Below are positions 19,524 to 27,772 of a stretch of 64,000 nt of DNA, one piece after another. The notes beneath the pieces are model-generated. The model was not told the origin of the DNA and searched no databases. It worked only from the letters and a program-made list of their open reading frames with translations. The stretch covers positions 372,001 to 436,000 of the forward strand of contig NZ_JAWLPU010000001.1 in NCBI RefSeq assembly GCF_036997485.1, written 5' to 3'. Position 1 is the first letter of the stretch. Every line of letters begins with the position of its first letter. The translations under genes and the position numbers were made by a program. The stretch is from Brachyspira pilosicoli. GTDB lineage: Bacteria; Spirochaetota; Brachyspiria; Brachyspirales; Brachyspiraceae.

Positions 19524-20168
19524 TTGAGAAGTTTGAACTTAAATCAAGAAATACTTAATTTTTATTTAATAGACGATTTTAATACAGAAGATAAAAATAT
19601 TATAATAGAAGAACTAAAAAACAGATTGTCTAATAATAAAAATTTAGAACTTGAAATAGGAAGCGGAAACGGGAAATTTATAGTAGAGCTTGCTATGAAT
19701 AACAAAGATAAATATTTTGTTGGTATAGAATATTCTTTTAAAGCTGCTAAAAAAGCAATATCCAAAGCATACAAAAGAGATATAAAAAACCTCACTATTA
19801 TATTTGGTGAAGCTAATAATGTAATAGATAATTATATTAAAAATAAATACTATTTTGATAAAATATACTTAAACTTCCCAGACCCTTGGCCAAAGAAAAA
19901 ACATGCACATAGAAGAATATTTAATAAAGAGTTTTTAGGTAAAATGCATCCGCTCTTAAAAGATAATGGTATATTTTATTCTGTTACAGATGATGATAAT
20001 TATGCACTTGAAATAATGAACCCTATATATAAAGAAGATAATAATTTCAAAAATATTCTAAGTGAAGATTATGTTCATAGTTTAGAAGGATATGGCGTTA
20101 CTCTCTATGAAGAGAAAATGAGAGCTATTGGACATAATATATATTTTTTCGCGCATAAAAAGTTTTAA
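19524..20168 (+). CDS. trmB: tRNA (guanine-N7-)-methyltransferase
   Basis: A 214-residue SAM-dependent enzyme that makes m7G46 in the variable loop of tRNA. Motif I reads L-E-I-G-S-G-N-G-K-F. The family signature N-F-P-D-P-W-P-K-K-K-H-A-H-R-R is present, with the catalytic Asp. The start is TTG, with AGGAG ten bases upstream; an ATG at 19507 gives only a six-codon frame. The N-terminal part is short compared with E. coli. Monocistronic, from its own promoter. Confidence 0.93.
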   Translation: MRSLNLNQEILNFYLIDDFNTEDKNIIIEELKNRLSNNKNLELEIGSGNGKFIVELAMNNKDKYFVGIEYSFKAAKKAISKAYKRDIKNLTIIFGEANNVIDNYIKNKYYFDKIYLNFPDPWPKKKHAHRRIFNKEFLGKMHPLLKDNGIFYSVTDDDNYALEIMNPIYKEDNNFKNILSEDYVHSLEGYGVTLYEEKMRAIGHNIYFFAHKKF

Positions 20169-20241
20169 TATAATTTCATTATTGATATTTTAGCTTAAAT
20201 TCATTATATTTAAAATAGTTTAAAAAATGAAGGTGAAAACA

Positions 20242-21123
20242 ATGAATATAAGCAATGAAAAAAAATCTAAATATATGATAATAGAGGGAATAGTATCTGT
20301 AATCATAAACGTATTATTATTTGCATTTAAATATATAGTAGGAATACTCACAGGCTCACTTTCTATAATGGCAGATGCATGGCATTCATTAAGCGATTGC
20401 ATAAGCAGTATTATAGTTATTATAGGAGGAATATTTTCTAAAAAACCAGCAGACAAAGAACACCCTTTCGGTCATGGAAGAATAGAGCTTATAACTAGTT
20501 TTATTGTTGGTATTATGCTTGTATTTATAGGCTATAGTTTCTTTGCTGAGGCTATAAAAAATATTATGAACAAAAAAACTGCATCATTTACAATTATAGC
20601 TATTGTTGCAATGATTGTTTCTATTGTAATTAAAGAATTATTAGCACAGTATTCACTTTGGGGTTATAGAAAATCTGGTTCAAAGTCATTGTATGCTGAT
20701 GCTTGGCATCATAGGAGTGATAGTATTACTTCTATAATAATATTAGTTGGTATATTAGTAGGAAAAAACTTATGGTGGATGGATAGTGTTTTGAGTATAT
20801 TAGTTTCGCTTGTAATTTTTTATGCCGCTTTCGATGTTATAAAATCAAGCATAGAGCCTTTAATAGGAGAATACCCTTCAGAAGATATTATTAAAGATAT
20901 TAACAGCATCGCTAATGAACTTAATATCAATAACGATAACTCAAATCTTCATCATTTCCACATACATACCTACGGCGACCATACAGAAATAACATTTCAT
21001 ATGCGTTTTCCAAAGAATATGACAGTAGAAGAGGCACATAATAAAGTAAGCATTTTAGAAAAATCTATAAGAGACAAAATGAATATGGAGTCAACTATAC
21101 ATATAGAATGTTATAAAAGTTAG
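20242..21123 (+). CDS. cation diffusion facilitator (CDF) family metal transporter
   Basis: A 293-residue transporter with about six membrane helices and a C-terminal cytoplasmic domain rich in His. The metal-binding motifs D-A-W-H-S-L-S-D (helix II) and D-A-W-H-H-R-S-D (helix V) are present, together with H-P-F-G-H-G-R-I-E. CDF proteins export divalent metals such as Zn, Fe or Mn against protons. The metal cannot be told from the sequence. I chose ATG 20242 because GAAGGTG lies seven bases before it; an in-frame ATG at 20227 lacks such a site. A repeat island follows the gene. Confidence 0.9.
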   Translation: MNISNEKKSKYMIIEGIVSVIINVLLFAFKYIVGILTGSLSIMADAWHSLSDCISSIIVIIGGIFSKKPADKEHPFGHGRIELITSFIVGIMLVFIGYSFFAEAIKNIMNKKTASFTIIAIVAMIVSIVIKELLAQYSLWGYRKSGSKSLYADAWHHRSDSITSIIILVGILVGKNLWWMDSVLSILVSLVIFYAAFDVIKSSIEPLIGEYPSEDIIKDINSIANELNINNDNSNLHHFHIHTYGDHTEITFHMRFPKNMTVEEAHNKVSILEKSIRDKMNMESTIHIECYKS

Positions 21124-21178
21124 TATATACCTAAACAACTACATTCTGTCAATTTATATATTTTTAAAAAATCTTTAT

Positions 21179-21366
21179 CAACTTTTTCCCGCCGCAAAAA
21201 GTTGCAAAAAGTGCATATACTATAGCTAATATTTTATGAATATGTATTAAATGTGTGATAAAACCTAAATTTTAGCTAAAAATGCAGTCCTTTTGCTTCT
21301 TTGGGTCACCAAAAGAAGTGGGGGTATGTACCCCTACGGGCACGCTTCGCAGGGGGCAAAGCCCCC
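21179..21366 (+). repeat. composite intergenic repeat, copy 3 (A-linker-B)
   Basis: Module A (21179-21214) is the short form: AACTTTTTCCCGCCGC, then AAAAAGTT, then GCAAAAAGTGCA, so a 7-8 bp stem closes a GC loop. The 69-base linker holds ATACTATA, ATATGTATTAAAT and CCTAAATTTTAG, all also found in copy 6. Module B (21284-21366) has GCAGTCC, CTTCTTTGGG/CCAAAAGAAG, TACGGGCACGCTTCGCAG and GGGGGCAAAGCCCCC. It lies between co-directional genes, in a 610-base gap. Confidence 0.85.
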
Positions 21367-21486
21367 AAAAATAATAGACTTGTTTCAAAAGTACTTGACA
21401 AAATTAATTGAAAAAAATAAAAATAATTTTACTTACAAAACAATGTTTTACATGTTGTATAATAATAAATTTAAATGTATACAATT

Positions 21487-21542
21487 GCAGTCTTTTTGCT
21501 TCTTTGTGCCAACAAAAGAAGTGGGGTTTGGGGCAAAGCCCC
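21487..21542 (+). repeat. solo B module, short form
   Basis: Starts GCAGTCTTTTTGCTTC, continues AACAAAAGAAGTGGGG and ends GGGGCAAAGCCCC. It lacks the TACGGGCACGCTTCGC cassette of the full B modules. It lies 120 bases after copy 3, in the same orientation. The remaining 190 bases before ispE hold only AT-rich sequence and a promoter. Confidence 0.75.
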
Positions 21543-21689
21543 AATTATAAAGATAAAATACTAAAAAATAAACAGTGTAATTATTTATTAATTTAGTTTT
21601 GAAACAAGTCTAATAAAAATTTAAAAACTTAAAATTTTTTAGTATAACTAATTAATCAAAATAATCCTATATTATTAATTTATAATTGA

Positions 21690-21698
21690 TGCTATAAT
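21690..21698 (+). promoter_or_regulatory. extended -10 promoter of ispE
   Basis: TGC immediately before TATAAT (21693-21698); no good -35 element at the expected place. The start of transcription would be near 21705, with a leader of about 30 bases. Confidence 0.45.
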
Positions 21699-21733
21699 GT
21701 TTATATAAAATTATTATTTCAAAAGGCAGCTAT

Positions 21734-22591
21734 ATGATAGAATTAAAATCTCCTTGCAAAGTAAACTTGTTTTTGGATATAACATCAAAAAGGGAAGACG
21801 GATACCATTTAATAGAATCTTTATTTCACACCGTTAATCTTTATGACATACTAACAATAGAAGAGTCTAATTCTTTTAAAGTTACAACTACAGGCAAATA
21901 CAAATTAAATGATGATAATGAGGATAATATACTTTCAAGAATATTTTTATTTTTTAAAGAGACTATGAACTTAAAAAAAAGTTATAAAATAAATATAGAA
22001 AAAAATATACCAAATGGTGCTGGTCTTGGAGGCGGATCTTCTAATGCTGGAGTATTTATTAAATTCTTACTTAAAGAGCTAAATATAAAAGAAGATGAAA
22101 CATTAAAAAAAACATTTTCAAAGTTTGGAGCAGATATTCCTTTTTTTATTAAACAAGGCATGAGCTGGGTTAATGGTATAGGAGAGAATATTTTTAATTA
22201 CAATTACACATTGCCTTATAAAATAATAATAATATACCCAAATATACATGTATCTACAAAAATTGCTTATTCCAATTTTAAAAGTGAAGATTTTAACAAA
22301 GCAGACTTTTTATATTTCAAATCTATTTTTGATAATAAAGAATTAGATTTTAATAATATTTATAATAATTTATATAATGTGTTTGAAAATAATGTATTTA
22401 ATCTCGAGCCTAAAATAAAAGAATATAAAGAAGAAATGCAAAACAAAATAAATAAAAAAATAGTGATGAGCGGTTCTGGTTCTTCTTTATTTACTTTGTA
22501 TGAGAGTGATGATAAAAAAATAGAAAATGATTACAATATATTAAAAGAAGAATTTCCTTATTTAGATGTATTTAAATTAGCATTAATATAG
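21734..22591 (+). CDS. ispE: 4-diphosphocytidyl-2-C-methyl-D-erythritol kinase
   Basis: A 285-residue GHMP kinase that phosphorylates CDP-methylerythritol in the MEP pathway to isoprenoids. Motifs: the N-terminal P-C-K-V-N-L-F-L-D with the catalytic-region Lys, the ATP-binding P-N-G-A-G-L-G-G-G-S-S-N-A, and the C-terminal M-S-G-S-G-S-S-L-F. Its presence shows the organism makes isoprenoids by the MEP route. An AAAGGCAG site precedes the ATG. The nitrilase-family gene follows after 17 bases and is probably co-transcribed. Confidence 0.94.
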   Translation: MIELKSPCKVNLFLDITSKREDGYHLIESLFHTVNLYDILTIEESNSFKVTTTGKYKLNDDNEDNILSRIFLFFKETMNLKKSYKINIEKNIPNGAGLGGGSSNAGVFIKFLLKELNIKEDETLKKTFSKFGADIPFFIKQGMSWVNGIGENIFNYNYTLPYKIIIIYPNIHVSTKIAYSNFKSEDFNKADFLYFKSIFDNKELDFNNIYNNLYNVFENNVFNLEPKIKEYKEEMQNKINKKIVMSGSGSSLFTLYESDDKKIENDYNILKEEFPYLDVFKLALI

Positions 22592-22608
22592 TTATAAAGG
22601 ATAATAAA

Positions 22609-23403
22609 TTGGAAGTATCTTTTATTCAATTTGACGTAAAAAAAGATAAAAAAGAAAATATAAACATAATAGAAAAACATATTAAAACAAATGATGCTAA
22701 TTTAATAGTGCTTCCAGAGCTTTCTTCATCTGGATATTTATTTGAAAATAGAGAAGAATTATTAAACGTATCTGAAAGTATAAATGAAGATGAGATAAAC
22801 GAAAAATCAATATTTATAAACTCTATAATAGAAATATCTAAAAAATATAGCAAAGCCATAATAGCAGGATTTGCTGAAAACTTTAAAGATAAAATCTATA
22901 ATTCAGCATTAATAGCAGAAAACGGATATTTAAAAGGCGTATACAGAAAGGTTCATTTATCAGATTTTGAAAAGAAGTTTTTTGATGCTGGAGATATAAA
23001 AGAATCCTACAATGTATTTGAAGTTTGCAAAGAAAAAGTATCTATACAAATTTGCTTTGATGTGTGGTTTAGTGAAATATCAAGAAAACAAATACTAAAC
23101 GGAAGCAATTTAATATGCATCCTTGCAAACTTTGGAGGAGAAAATACTTTAGATATAGCAAGAGTAAGAGCCATTGAAAACCTCACTCCTATAATATTAT
23201 GCAATAGAGTTGGAAGAGAAAAAACAAAAGATATTGATGCATATTTTATCGGTAAAAGTTTTATAATTGATAAAGACGGAAGTCTTTTAGCAAATGCAAA
23301 CAAAGACGAAACAATATCATTAAATGCCAACATAAAAATTAATAATTTAAAATCTAATATAATATGCTCAAACTTTTATGATGAAATAAAAAAGCATTAT
23401 TAA
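22609..23403 (+). CDS. carbon-nitrogen hydrolase (nitrilase superfamily amidase)
   Basis: A 264-residue enzyme. The Glu-Lys-Cys triad can be placed at E37 (L-P-E-L-S-S-S-G-Y), K114 (Y-R-K-V-H-L) and C149 (I-Q-I-C-F-D-V-W-F), so it should hydrolyse an amide or nitrile bond. The family includes omega-amidases and N-carbamoyl hydrolases; the substrate is not evident. The start is TTG, preceded by AAAGG. It sits 17 bases behind ispE. Its stop codon overlaps, by three bases, the stop codon of the convergent gene on the other strand. Confidence 0.87.
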   Translation: MEVSFIQFDVKKDKKENINIIEKHIKTNDANLIVLPELSSSGYLFENREELLNVSESINEDEINEKSIFINSIIEISKKYSKAIIAGFAENFKDKIYNSALIAENGYLKGVYRKVHLSDFEKKFFDAGDIKESYNVFEVCKEKVSIQICFDVWFSEISRKQILNGSNLICILANFGGENTLDIARVRAIENLTPIILCNRVGREKTKDIDAYFIGKSFIIDKDGSLLANANKDETISLNANIKINNLKSNIICSNFYDEIKKHY

Positions 23404-23876
23404 CTCTTTATAAACTTTTCATCTAATTCTTTTCTATTAGCTTTATAATATTTTATAATGTCCTTCCACCTGCTAATAAACAATTTACTTCCCTTTTGAG
23501 TATCTGTAATATTAGCTATATTAAGTTTATAAAAGTTCATAAAACATAAATCATATTCTAAATTAGTAAAATTATTATCTCTATATGACATTTTTTTATC
23601 TATAGTATTAAAACGCATAGTTATTATAACATTATCATTATTAATATTTTTAAGTATCTCATCTAATATTAAACAATGATAAAAAATATCCCAATCTTCT
23701 TTTTTTCTTCGCTCTAATATACCATAAAAAAATGATATATAAGGATTATAATTAAACCCTATTTTTTGGTAACTATGCCCAGCACAGCTTTGATTAGTAA
23801 TGAATCCGAGCTTGTTAAGTTCTGTTACAACACCAACAAGCTCTTCATCAATTTCTGTTGTATCTAAAATACTCAA
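23400..23876 (-). CDS. hypothetical protein with an N-Q-S-C-A-G-H motif
   Basis: A 158-residue protein. Near the N-terminus it reads L-N-K-L-G-F-I-T-N-Q-S-C-A-G-H, a layout shared with small proteins that have a G-x-x-T-x-x-S-C-x-G-H segment. I know these only as uncharacterised families, some from phages. The rest is hydrophilic and Tyr/Asn-rich, with no membrane helix. It lies 19 bases downstream of the DegT-type aminotransferase gene on the same strand, so the two may be co-transcribed. Its stop overlaps the convergent nitrilase gene. Function unknown. Confidence 0.65.
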   Translation of the reverse strand: MSILDTTEIDEELVGVVTELNKLGFITNQSCAGHSYQKIGFNYNPYISFFYGILERRKKEDWDIFYHCLILDEILKNINNDNVIITMRFNTIDKKMSYRDNNFTNLEYDLCFMNFYKLNIANITDTQKGSKLFISRWKDIIKYYKANRKELDEKFIKS

Positions 23877-23895
23877 AATAAAAAACCTTAAAAAA

Positions 23896-25014
23896 TTATT
23901 TTTTTATAATTTTTTTTAAAGCTTCTATTACCATATCTTGTTCCTCTTTAAGAATATCATTGTCTATAGGAAGAGCTATATTATGTTTAGAAGCATATTC
24001 AGAAACAGGCATATCTCCTTCTTTATATCCTAACTTTTTAACAAGAACAGGTGCCAAATGTATAGGGTGAGGATAATAAAGTGCTGTAGGTATACCAAGT
24101 TCATTTAATTTAGTTCTTACTTCATCTCTATTATCTTCAACTTGTATAACATATTGAGCATGAACACTCTCAGTATATTCTGCCACGTGAGGTACCTTTA
24201 CTATATCTTTTAAATTATCATTATAATATTTAGCAGCATTTCTTCTGTGTTTCATATCATCATCAAAGCCTTTAAACTTCTCTAACAAAATTCCAGCCTG
24301 TAAATTATCTAATCTTCCAGTAGTTCCGAGCTTAACATGTATCATTCCCCCCTCATCACCATGATGACGAAGCTGTTTTAAGTTTTTGTATAATTTCTCA
24401 TCATTAGTAAACACCATTCCTCCATCACCAAAACAACCTAAAGGCTTAGCAGGGAAAAATGAAGTAACAGCAATATCACCCAACTTTCCAGAACAAGATT
24501 TTATATTTTTATAGCTAGCACCAAAAGACTGACAAGCATCTTCTACTACAAATAAATTATGTTTTTTAGCTATGTCTAATATAACATCATAATTAGCACA
24601 TTGTCCAAATAAGTTTACAGGTATAATAGCAACAGTATTTTTGTTAATAAGGCTTTCGAGTTTGTTTACGTCCATATTAAAATACTCATCAATATCGCAA
24701 ACAACAACCTTCATACCCAAAAAAGAAGGAGCCTCAGCAGTAGAGAAAAATGTCATAGCAGGAACTATTACTTCTTTTGTAGAATGGTCCTCTCCAGCAT
24801 TAAAACCCAATGCTAAAAGTGAAAGCACTAAACCAACATGCCCAGATGAAACCCCCACCGCATATTTAGCACCAGTATAATTTGCTAATTCATGTTCTAA
24901 ACTCTCTAATTCTTCACCAAATATAAATTGACTTCTCTCTATAATAGAAGCTATTTTTTTATCTATACTCTCTTTTCTCTTTTCATAACCTCTGTAAAGA
25001 TTCATATATTTCAT
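23896..25014 (-). CDS. DegT/DnrJ/EryC1/StrS-family sugar aminotransferase
   Basis: A 372-residue PLP enzyme of fold type I. It has the family features S-S-G-H-V-G-L at 56-62, V-V-E-D-A-C-Q with Asp159, and the Schiff-base lysine K190 in S-F-F-P-A-K-P-L-G. These enzymes put an amino group on nucleotide-linked keto-sugars used in LPS, O-antigen or glycoprotein sugars. The sugar is not known. It begins a two-gene unit with the hypothetical gene downstream. Full length. Confidence 0.9.
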   Translation of the reverse strand: MKYMNLYRGYEKRKESIDKKIASIIERSQFIFGEELESLEHELANYTGAKYAVGVSSGHVGLVLSLLALGFNAGEDHSTKEVIVPAMTFFSTAEAPSFLGMKVVVCDIDEYFNMDVNKLESLINKNTVAIIPVNLFGQCANYDVILDIAKKHNLFVVEDACQSFGASYKNIKSCSGKLGDIAVTSFFPAKPLGCFGDGGMVFTNDEKLYKNLKQLRHHGDEGGMIHVKLGTTGRLDNLQAGILLEKFKGFDDDMKHRRNAAKYYNDNLKDIVKVPHVAEYTESVHAQYVIQVEDNRDEVRTKLNELGIPTALYYPHPIHLAPVLVKKLGYKEGDMPVSEYASKHNIALPIDNDILKEEQDMVIEALKKIIKK

Positions 25015-25052
25015 CGCAATAACTCCATATTAAAAAATTAAATTTTCAATAT

Positions 25053-25081
25053 ATTTTATAAAAATTCATTACTATTGTCAA
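25053..25081 (-). promoter_or_regulatory. promoter of the DegT-family gene
   Basis: On the minus strand TTGACA (25081-25076), a 17-base spacer and TAAAAT (25058-25053). Start of transcription near 25046, about 30 bases before the ATG. Confidence 0.7.
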
Positions 25082-25212
25082 TAATAAATATTACCAATTT
25101 TTATATTATAAAATTATAAATACCAATAATAAAAAACATATAAATACTTTTCAAAATTATACTTAAATAAATTTCTTTATTATGCTAATAAAAAATTCTA
25201 TGATAAAATTCA

Positions 25213-25240
25213 TTGACTTTTTACTGAAAAAATATATAAT
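25213..25240 (+). promoter_or_regulatory. promoter of rpsF-ssb-rpsR
   Basis: TTGACT at 25213-25218, a 16-base spacer and TATAAT at 25235-25240. Start near 25247; the leader of about 65 bases carries a hairpin. Confidence 0.75.
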
Positions 25241-25269
25241 TGCGAGAATAAAATATCATAAATTACTTC

Positions 25270-25289
25270 GCTTCATGAAAATATGAAGC
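25270..25289 (+). promoter_or_regulatory. leader hairpin before rpsF
   Basis: A perfect 7-bp stem, GCTTCAT with ATGAAGC, and a six-base loop, ending eight bases before the AAGGAG of rpsF. It could be the site of S6 or S6:S18 feedback, but the CCG/GGC bulge signature described for S6:S18 targets in other bacteria is not visible. No T-run follows, so it is not a terminator. Confidence 0.4.
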
Positions 25290-25311
25290 CTTGTCCAAGG
25301 AGTTTAAACAA

Positions 25312-25647
25312 ATGAGAGAATATGAAATTCTTTTCGTTACAGAGATAAATGACTCTGTACATCAAAAAGCAAAAGAACATGTCAAATCAATTCTACAAAA
25401 CTATAACTGTGAAATATTCAATGAATCAGATTATGGCATTCATAAGCTAAGCTACCCTATTCGCAAAGTAAATGAAGGTAAGTTCTATTTCTATCATTTT
25501 AAATGTGATGGTAAAAGCTTACAAACAATTGAAAGAGAATTGAGATATGAACTTAGCATATTGAGATTTATAATTGTTCGTTTAGACGAAATTATTCAAA
25601 AGAAAGAAGAGAAAAAAGAAGAAACAAATAATACGCAAGAAGCATAA
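25312..25647 (+). CDS. rpsF: 30S ribosomal protein S6
   Basis: A 111-residue protein with the S6 fold; it begins M-R-E-Y-E-I-L-F-V-T and has Y-P-I-R-K-V-N-E-G-K-F-Y-F and L-S-I-L-R-F-I-I-V-R motifs. It ends in a charged Lys/Glu tail. The ATG at 25312 is preceded by AAGGAG at the right distance; a TTG seven codons upstream overlaps that site and is rejected. S6 pairs with S18 on the 30S platform. First gene of rpsF-ssb-rpsR. Confidence 0.95.
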   Translation: MREYEILFVTEINDSVHQKAKEHVKSILQNYNCEIFNESDYGIHKLSYPIRKVNEGKFYFYHFKCDGKSLQTIERELRYELSILRFIIVRLDEIIQKKEEKKEETNNTQEA

Positions 25648-25669
25648 TTAGTATAGAGGCTTTATTATT

Positions 25670-26104
25670 ATGTCAGATGTAAATAATGTAACTTTAATAG
25701 GCAGGCTTACTGCTGACCCAATGCTTAAATATTTGCCAAGCGGAAGTGCTGTAGTAGAATTTTCTATAGCAAATAACTACTATGTAAGCACTAAAAATGC
25801 TAATGAGGTTAACTATTTTGATGTAGTTGCTTTTGGAAAAACTGCAGAAACTATAAGCAAATATTTAACTAAAGGCAAACAAATAGCTATTAATGGCTCT
25901 TTAAGACAGGATAGATGGCAGGATAAAGATACAAATACTACAAAATCAAGAATTAGAATAATAGTTAATAGTATGCAAATGCTTGGAGCTAACAGTCAAT
26001 CAATGGATACTACTTATACCCCTTCTCCTTCTGTTGGAGGCGGCGGTATGTCTGATGGTATTGATATAGGTAGTTTTTCTGACGATGATGAAGTGCCATT
26101 TTAA
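25670..26104 (+). CDS. ssb: single-stranded DNA-binding protein
   Basis: A 144-residue protein. An N-terminal OB fold (V-N-N-V-T-L-I-G-R-L-T-A-D-P) is followed by a short Gly/Ser linker and the conserved acidic tip D-D-D-E-V-P-F, which docks partner repair and replication proteins. It lies between rpsF and rpsR, as in many bacteria. Confidence 0.96.
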   Translation: MSDVNNVTLIGRLTADPMLKYLPSGSAVVEFSIANNYYVSTKNANEVNYFDVVAFGKTAETISKYLTKGKQIAINGSLRQDRWQDKDTNTTKSRIRIIVNSMQMLGANSQSMDTTYTPSPSVGGGGMSDGIDIGSFSDDDEVPF

Positions 26105-26130
26105 TTAAACACTTTTTAGGAGATAAAATA

Positions 26131-26472
26131 ATGGAATTAGAAAACACAGAAAATATAGAAAATACTTCTACTAATGAAGAAGAAAATAAAGCTAAAGCTG
26201 ATAAAAAACAACACTTTAATAAAGAAACTAGCGATAAAGATATGGCTAGCAGAAAAAAATTCTTTAAGAAAAAAATATGCTATTTCTGCAAAAACAATAT
26301 TGATGTGTTAGATTATAAAGACATAAAATTATTAAAAAAATATGTTAAAGAAAGCGGAAAAATTATACCTAAACGTTTAAACGGAACTTGCTCTAAACAT
26401 CAAAGATTAGTTACTAAGGCTATAAAAAGAGCTAGAAATATAGCTCTTCTTCCTTATGAAACTAAATATTAA
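26131..26472 (+). CDS. rpsR: 30S ribosomal protein S18 with N-terminal extension
   Basis: A 113-residue protein; the S18 core starts near residue 45. An extra 40-45 residues at the N-terminus are Glu/Asn/Lys-rich. The core keeps a zinc-type set: C50-x2-C53 and C87-x2-H90. The C-terminal T-K-A-I-K-R-A-R-N-I-A-L-L-P-Y is canonical. An AGGAG lies before the first ATG, so the extension is likely to be translated. rplI, which often follows, is absent; a terminator follows instead. Confidence 0.93.
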   Translation: MELENTENIENTSTNEEENKAKADKKQHFNKETSDKDMASRKKFFKKKICYFCKNNIDVLDYKDIKLLKKYVKESGKIIPKRLNGTCSKHQRLVTKAIKRARNIALLPYETKY

Positions 26473-26502
26473 TAATTGGTTTTAGAAACACTTGATAATA
26501 AT

Positions 26503-26540
26503 AACAGCCATTATATTTTATATATGATGGCTGTTTTTTT
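26503..26540 (+). terminator. terminator of rpsF-ssb-rpsR
   Basis: A 9-bp stem AACAGCCAT with ATGGCTGTT, extended by AT pairs, followed by a T-run (26534-26540). Confidence 0.85.
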
Positions 26541-26543
26541 ATA

Positions 26544-26572
26544 TTGAATTAAAAAACAAAATAAATTATGAT
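26544..26572 (+). promoter_or_regulatory. promoter giving a probably leaderless mRNA
   Basis: TTGAAT at 26544-26549, a 17-base spacer and TATGAT at 26567-26572. Only six bases separate the -10 box from the ATG at 26579, so transcription should start at or next to the A of the ATG. There is no room for a Shine-Dalgarno site. Confidence 0.6.
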
Positions 26573-26578
26573 ATGTAA

Positions 26579-27418
26579 ATGAAAAACTTTTTTATTATAT
26601 CGTTTGCTGCACTATTATTGTTGTTATCTTGTAATAATAATAACCAATCCAAAAATAAACAATTAATAAATTGGGAAACTAATTATAATACGGCATTAGA
26701 AAAAGCAGTAAAAGAAAATAAATCTATAATGATAGATTTTTATACTGATTGGTGCACAATCTGTAAGATAATGGAGACTAATGTTTATTTAGATAAAGAC
26801 ATCGTTTCTAATATTAACTACAATTTCGTGCCTTTAAAAATTAACGCTGAAGATAATGAAGAATATATAAAATTTCTAACAAATCAATATAATATTAGTG
26901 CCTTTCCTACTACAGTGTTTATAAATACAAATGGTTTTATTATAAAAAAAATATTAGGCTATATTGATACAAATGATTTACTTGAAGAGATAAAAAATAT
27001 AGAAATAAAAACAGAAAATATTAATAAAGAGTTTGCAAATGATAATCCAACAGTGGAGAAATTAAAAATATATATAGACTCTGAGTATTATAGAGAAGCA
27101 ATTGAAATGTATGATATTTTAACAAAAGAAAACAAAATAAAAAAAGAAGACATACCAACATATTTAATAGATATAGGAACAGTTTTATTTTACAATGAAC
27201 AGTTTGACGAAGGTATTAAATATTTTAATGAAGTATTAAACAATTATAGTAATTCTCAAAAGCTATATGAGGCTATATATTTTAACGGTATTTATAAAAT
27301 AATTATTGGAAATAAAGAAGAAGGAATAAACTACTTAAAGAGCTTTACCAATAATATAACAAATAATGAATTAAGAAATCAATATATAGAAGCAATTGAA
27401 TATTATGGCGAAGAGTAA
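26579..27418 (+). CDS. thioredoxin-like lipoprotein
   Basis: A 279-residue exported protein. A signal peptide ends in a lipobox L-L-S-C with Cys18. The thioredoxin-like domain follows, with the redox motif W58-C59-T-I-C62-K and the cis-Pro in S-A-F-P-T-T. The C-terminal 120 residues are helical and TPR-like. It probably acts as a disulfide reductase or thiol chaperone on the periplasmic face. The gene starts close to its -10 box, with no ribosome-binding site, and is preceded by the rpsR terminator, so it is monocistronic. Confidence 0.85.
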   Translation: MKNFFIISFAALLLLLSCNNNNQSKNKQLINWETNYNTALEKAVKENKSIMIDFYTDWCTICKIMETNVYLDKDIVSNINYNFVPLKINAEDNEEYIKFLTNQYNISAFPTTVFINTNGFIIKKILGYIDTNDLLEEIKNIEIKTENINKEFANDNPTVEKLKIYIDSEYYREAIEMYDILTKENKIKKEDIPTYLIDIGTVLFYNEQFDEGIKYFNEVLNNYSNSQKLYEAIYFNGIYKIIIGNKEEGINYLKSFTNNITNNELRNQYIEAIEYYGEE

Positions 27419-27492
27419 AGAGCCCATATCATAGTATATACTGAAAATTTTTTAAGTTTATAAAAATTTGTTTTTTATATTTTTGTTATTTG

Positions 27493-27709
27493 TGGGGACT
27501 AGCCCCCCCTGCGAAGCGTGCCCTTAGGGTACACGCCCCTACTTCTTTTGCGACCGAAGGGAGTGCCGGAGGCGTGGCCCAAAGAAGCAAAAAGACTGCA
27601 TTGTTTATGTTTGAAATGTTGGTATTACAATATAGTTTATACATATTCAAAACTACAAAGTTATAGTACTTGCGTTTTTTGCAACTTTTTTGAGCGACAA
27701 AAAAGTTGA
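27493..27709 (-). repeat. composite intergenic repeat, copy 4 (A-linker-B)
   Basis: Read on the minus strand: module A (27709-27671) is a perfect 11-bp hairpin, CAACTTTTTTG with CAAAAAAGTTG around TCGCT, followed by CAAAAAACGCA. A 70-base AT linker carries ACTATA and AATATGTAT. Module B (27600-27493) starts TGCAGTCTTTTTGCTTC and ends in AGGGGGGGCTAGTCCCC. It lies between convergent genes, in a gap of 354 bases. Short frames on both strands here are repeat sequence, not genes. Confidence 0.85.
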
Positions 27710-27772
27710 TAATACTTTTAGACAAATATAAAAATTGATAAAGTATAGTTGCTTAAATACAAATTTAATTAT

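Noticed and set aside
21293-21596. Frames of 62-85 codons between the CDF gene and ispE
   Set aside because: They consist of repeat modules B and AT linker, without a ribosome-binding site.
25261-25311. S6:S18-binding motif in the rpsF leader
   Set aside because: A hairpin is present, but the CCG/GGC bulge features described for that motif are not visible; only the hairpin is reported.
27486-27725. Frames of 60-80 codons on both strands, including the F-V-A-Q-K-S-C-K-K-R-K-Y-Y-N-F segment
   Set aside because: The same segment appears in the frame at 60960-61253 only because both read through module A of the intergenic repeat; it is not protein homology.
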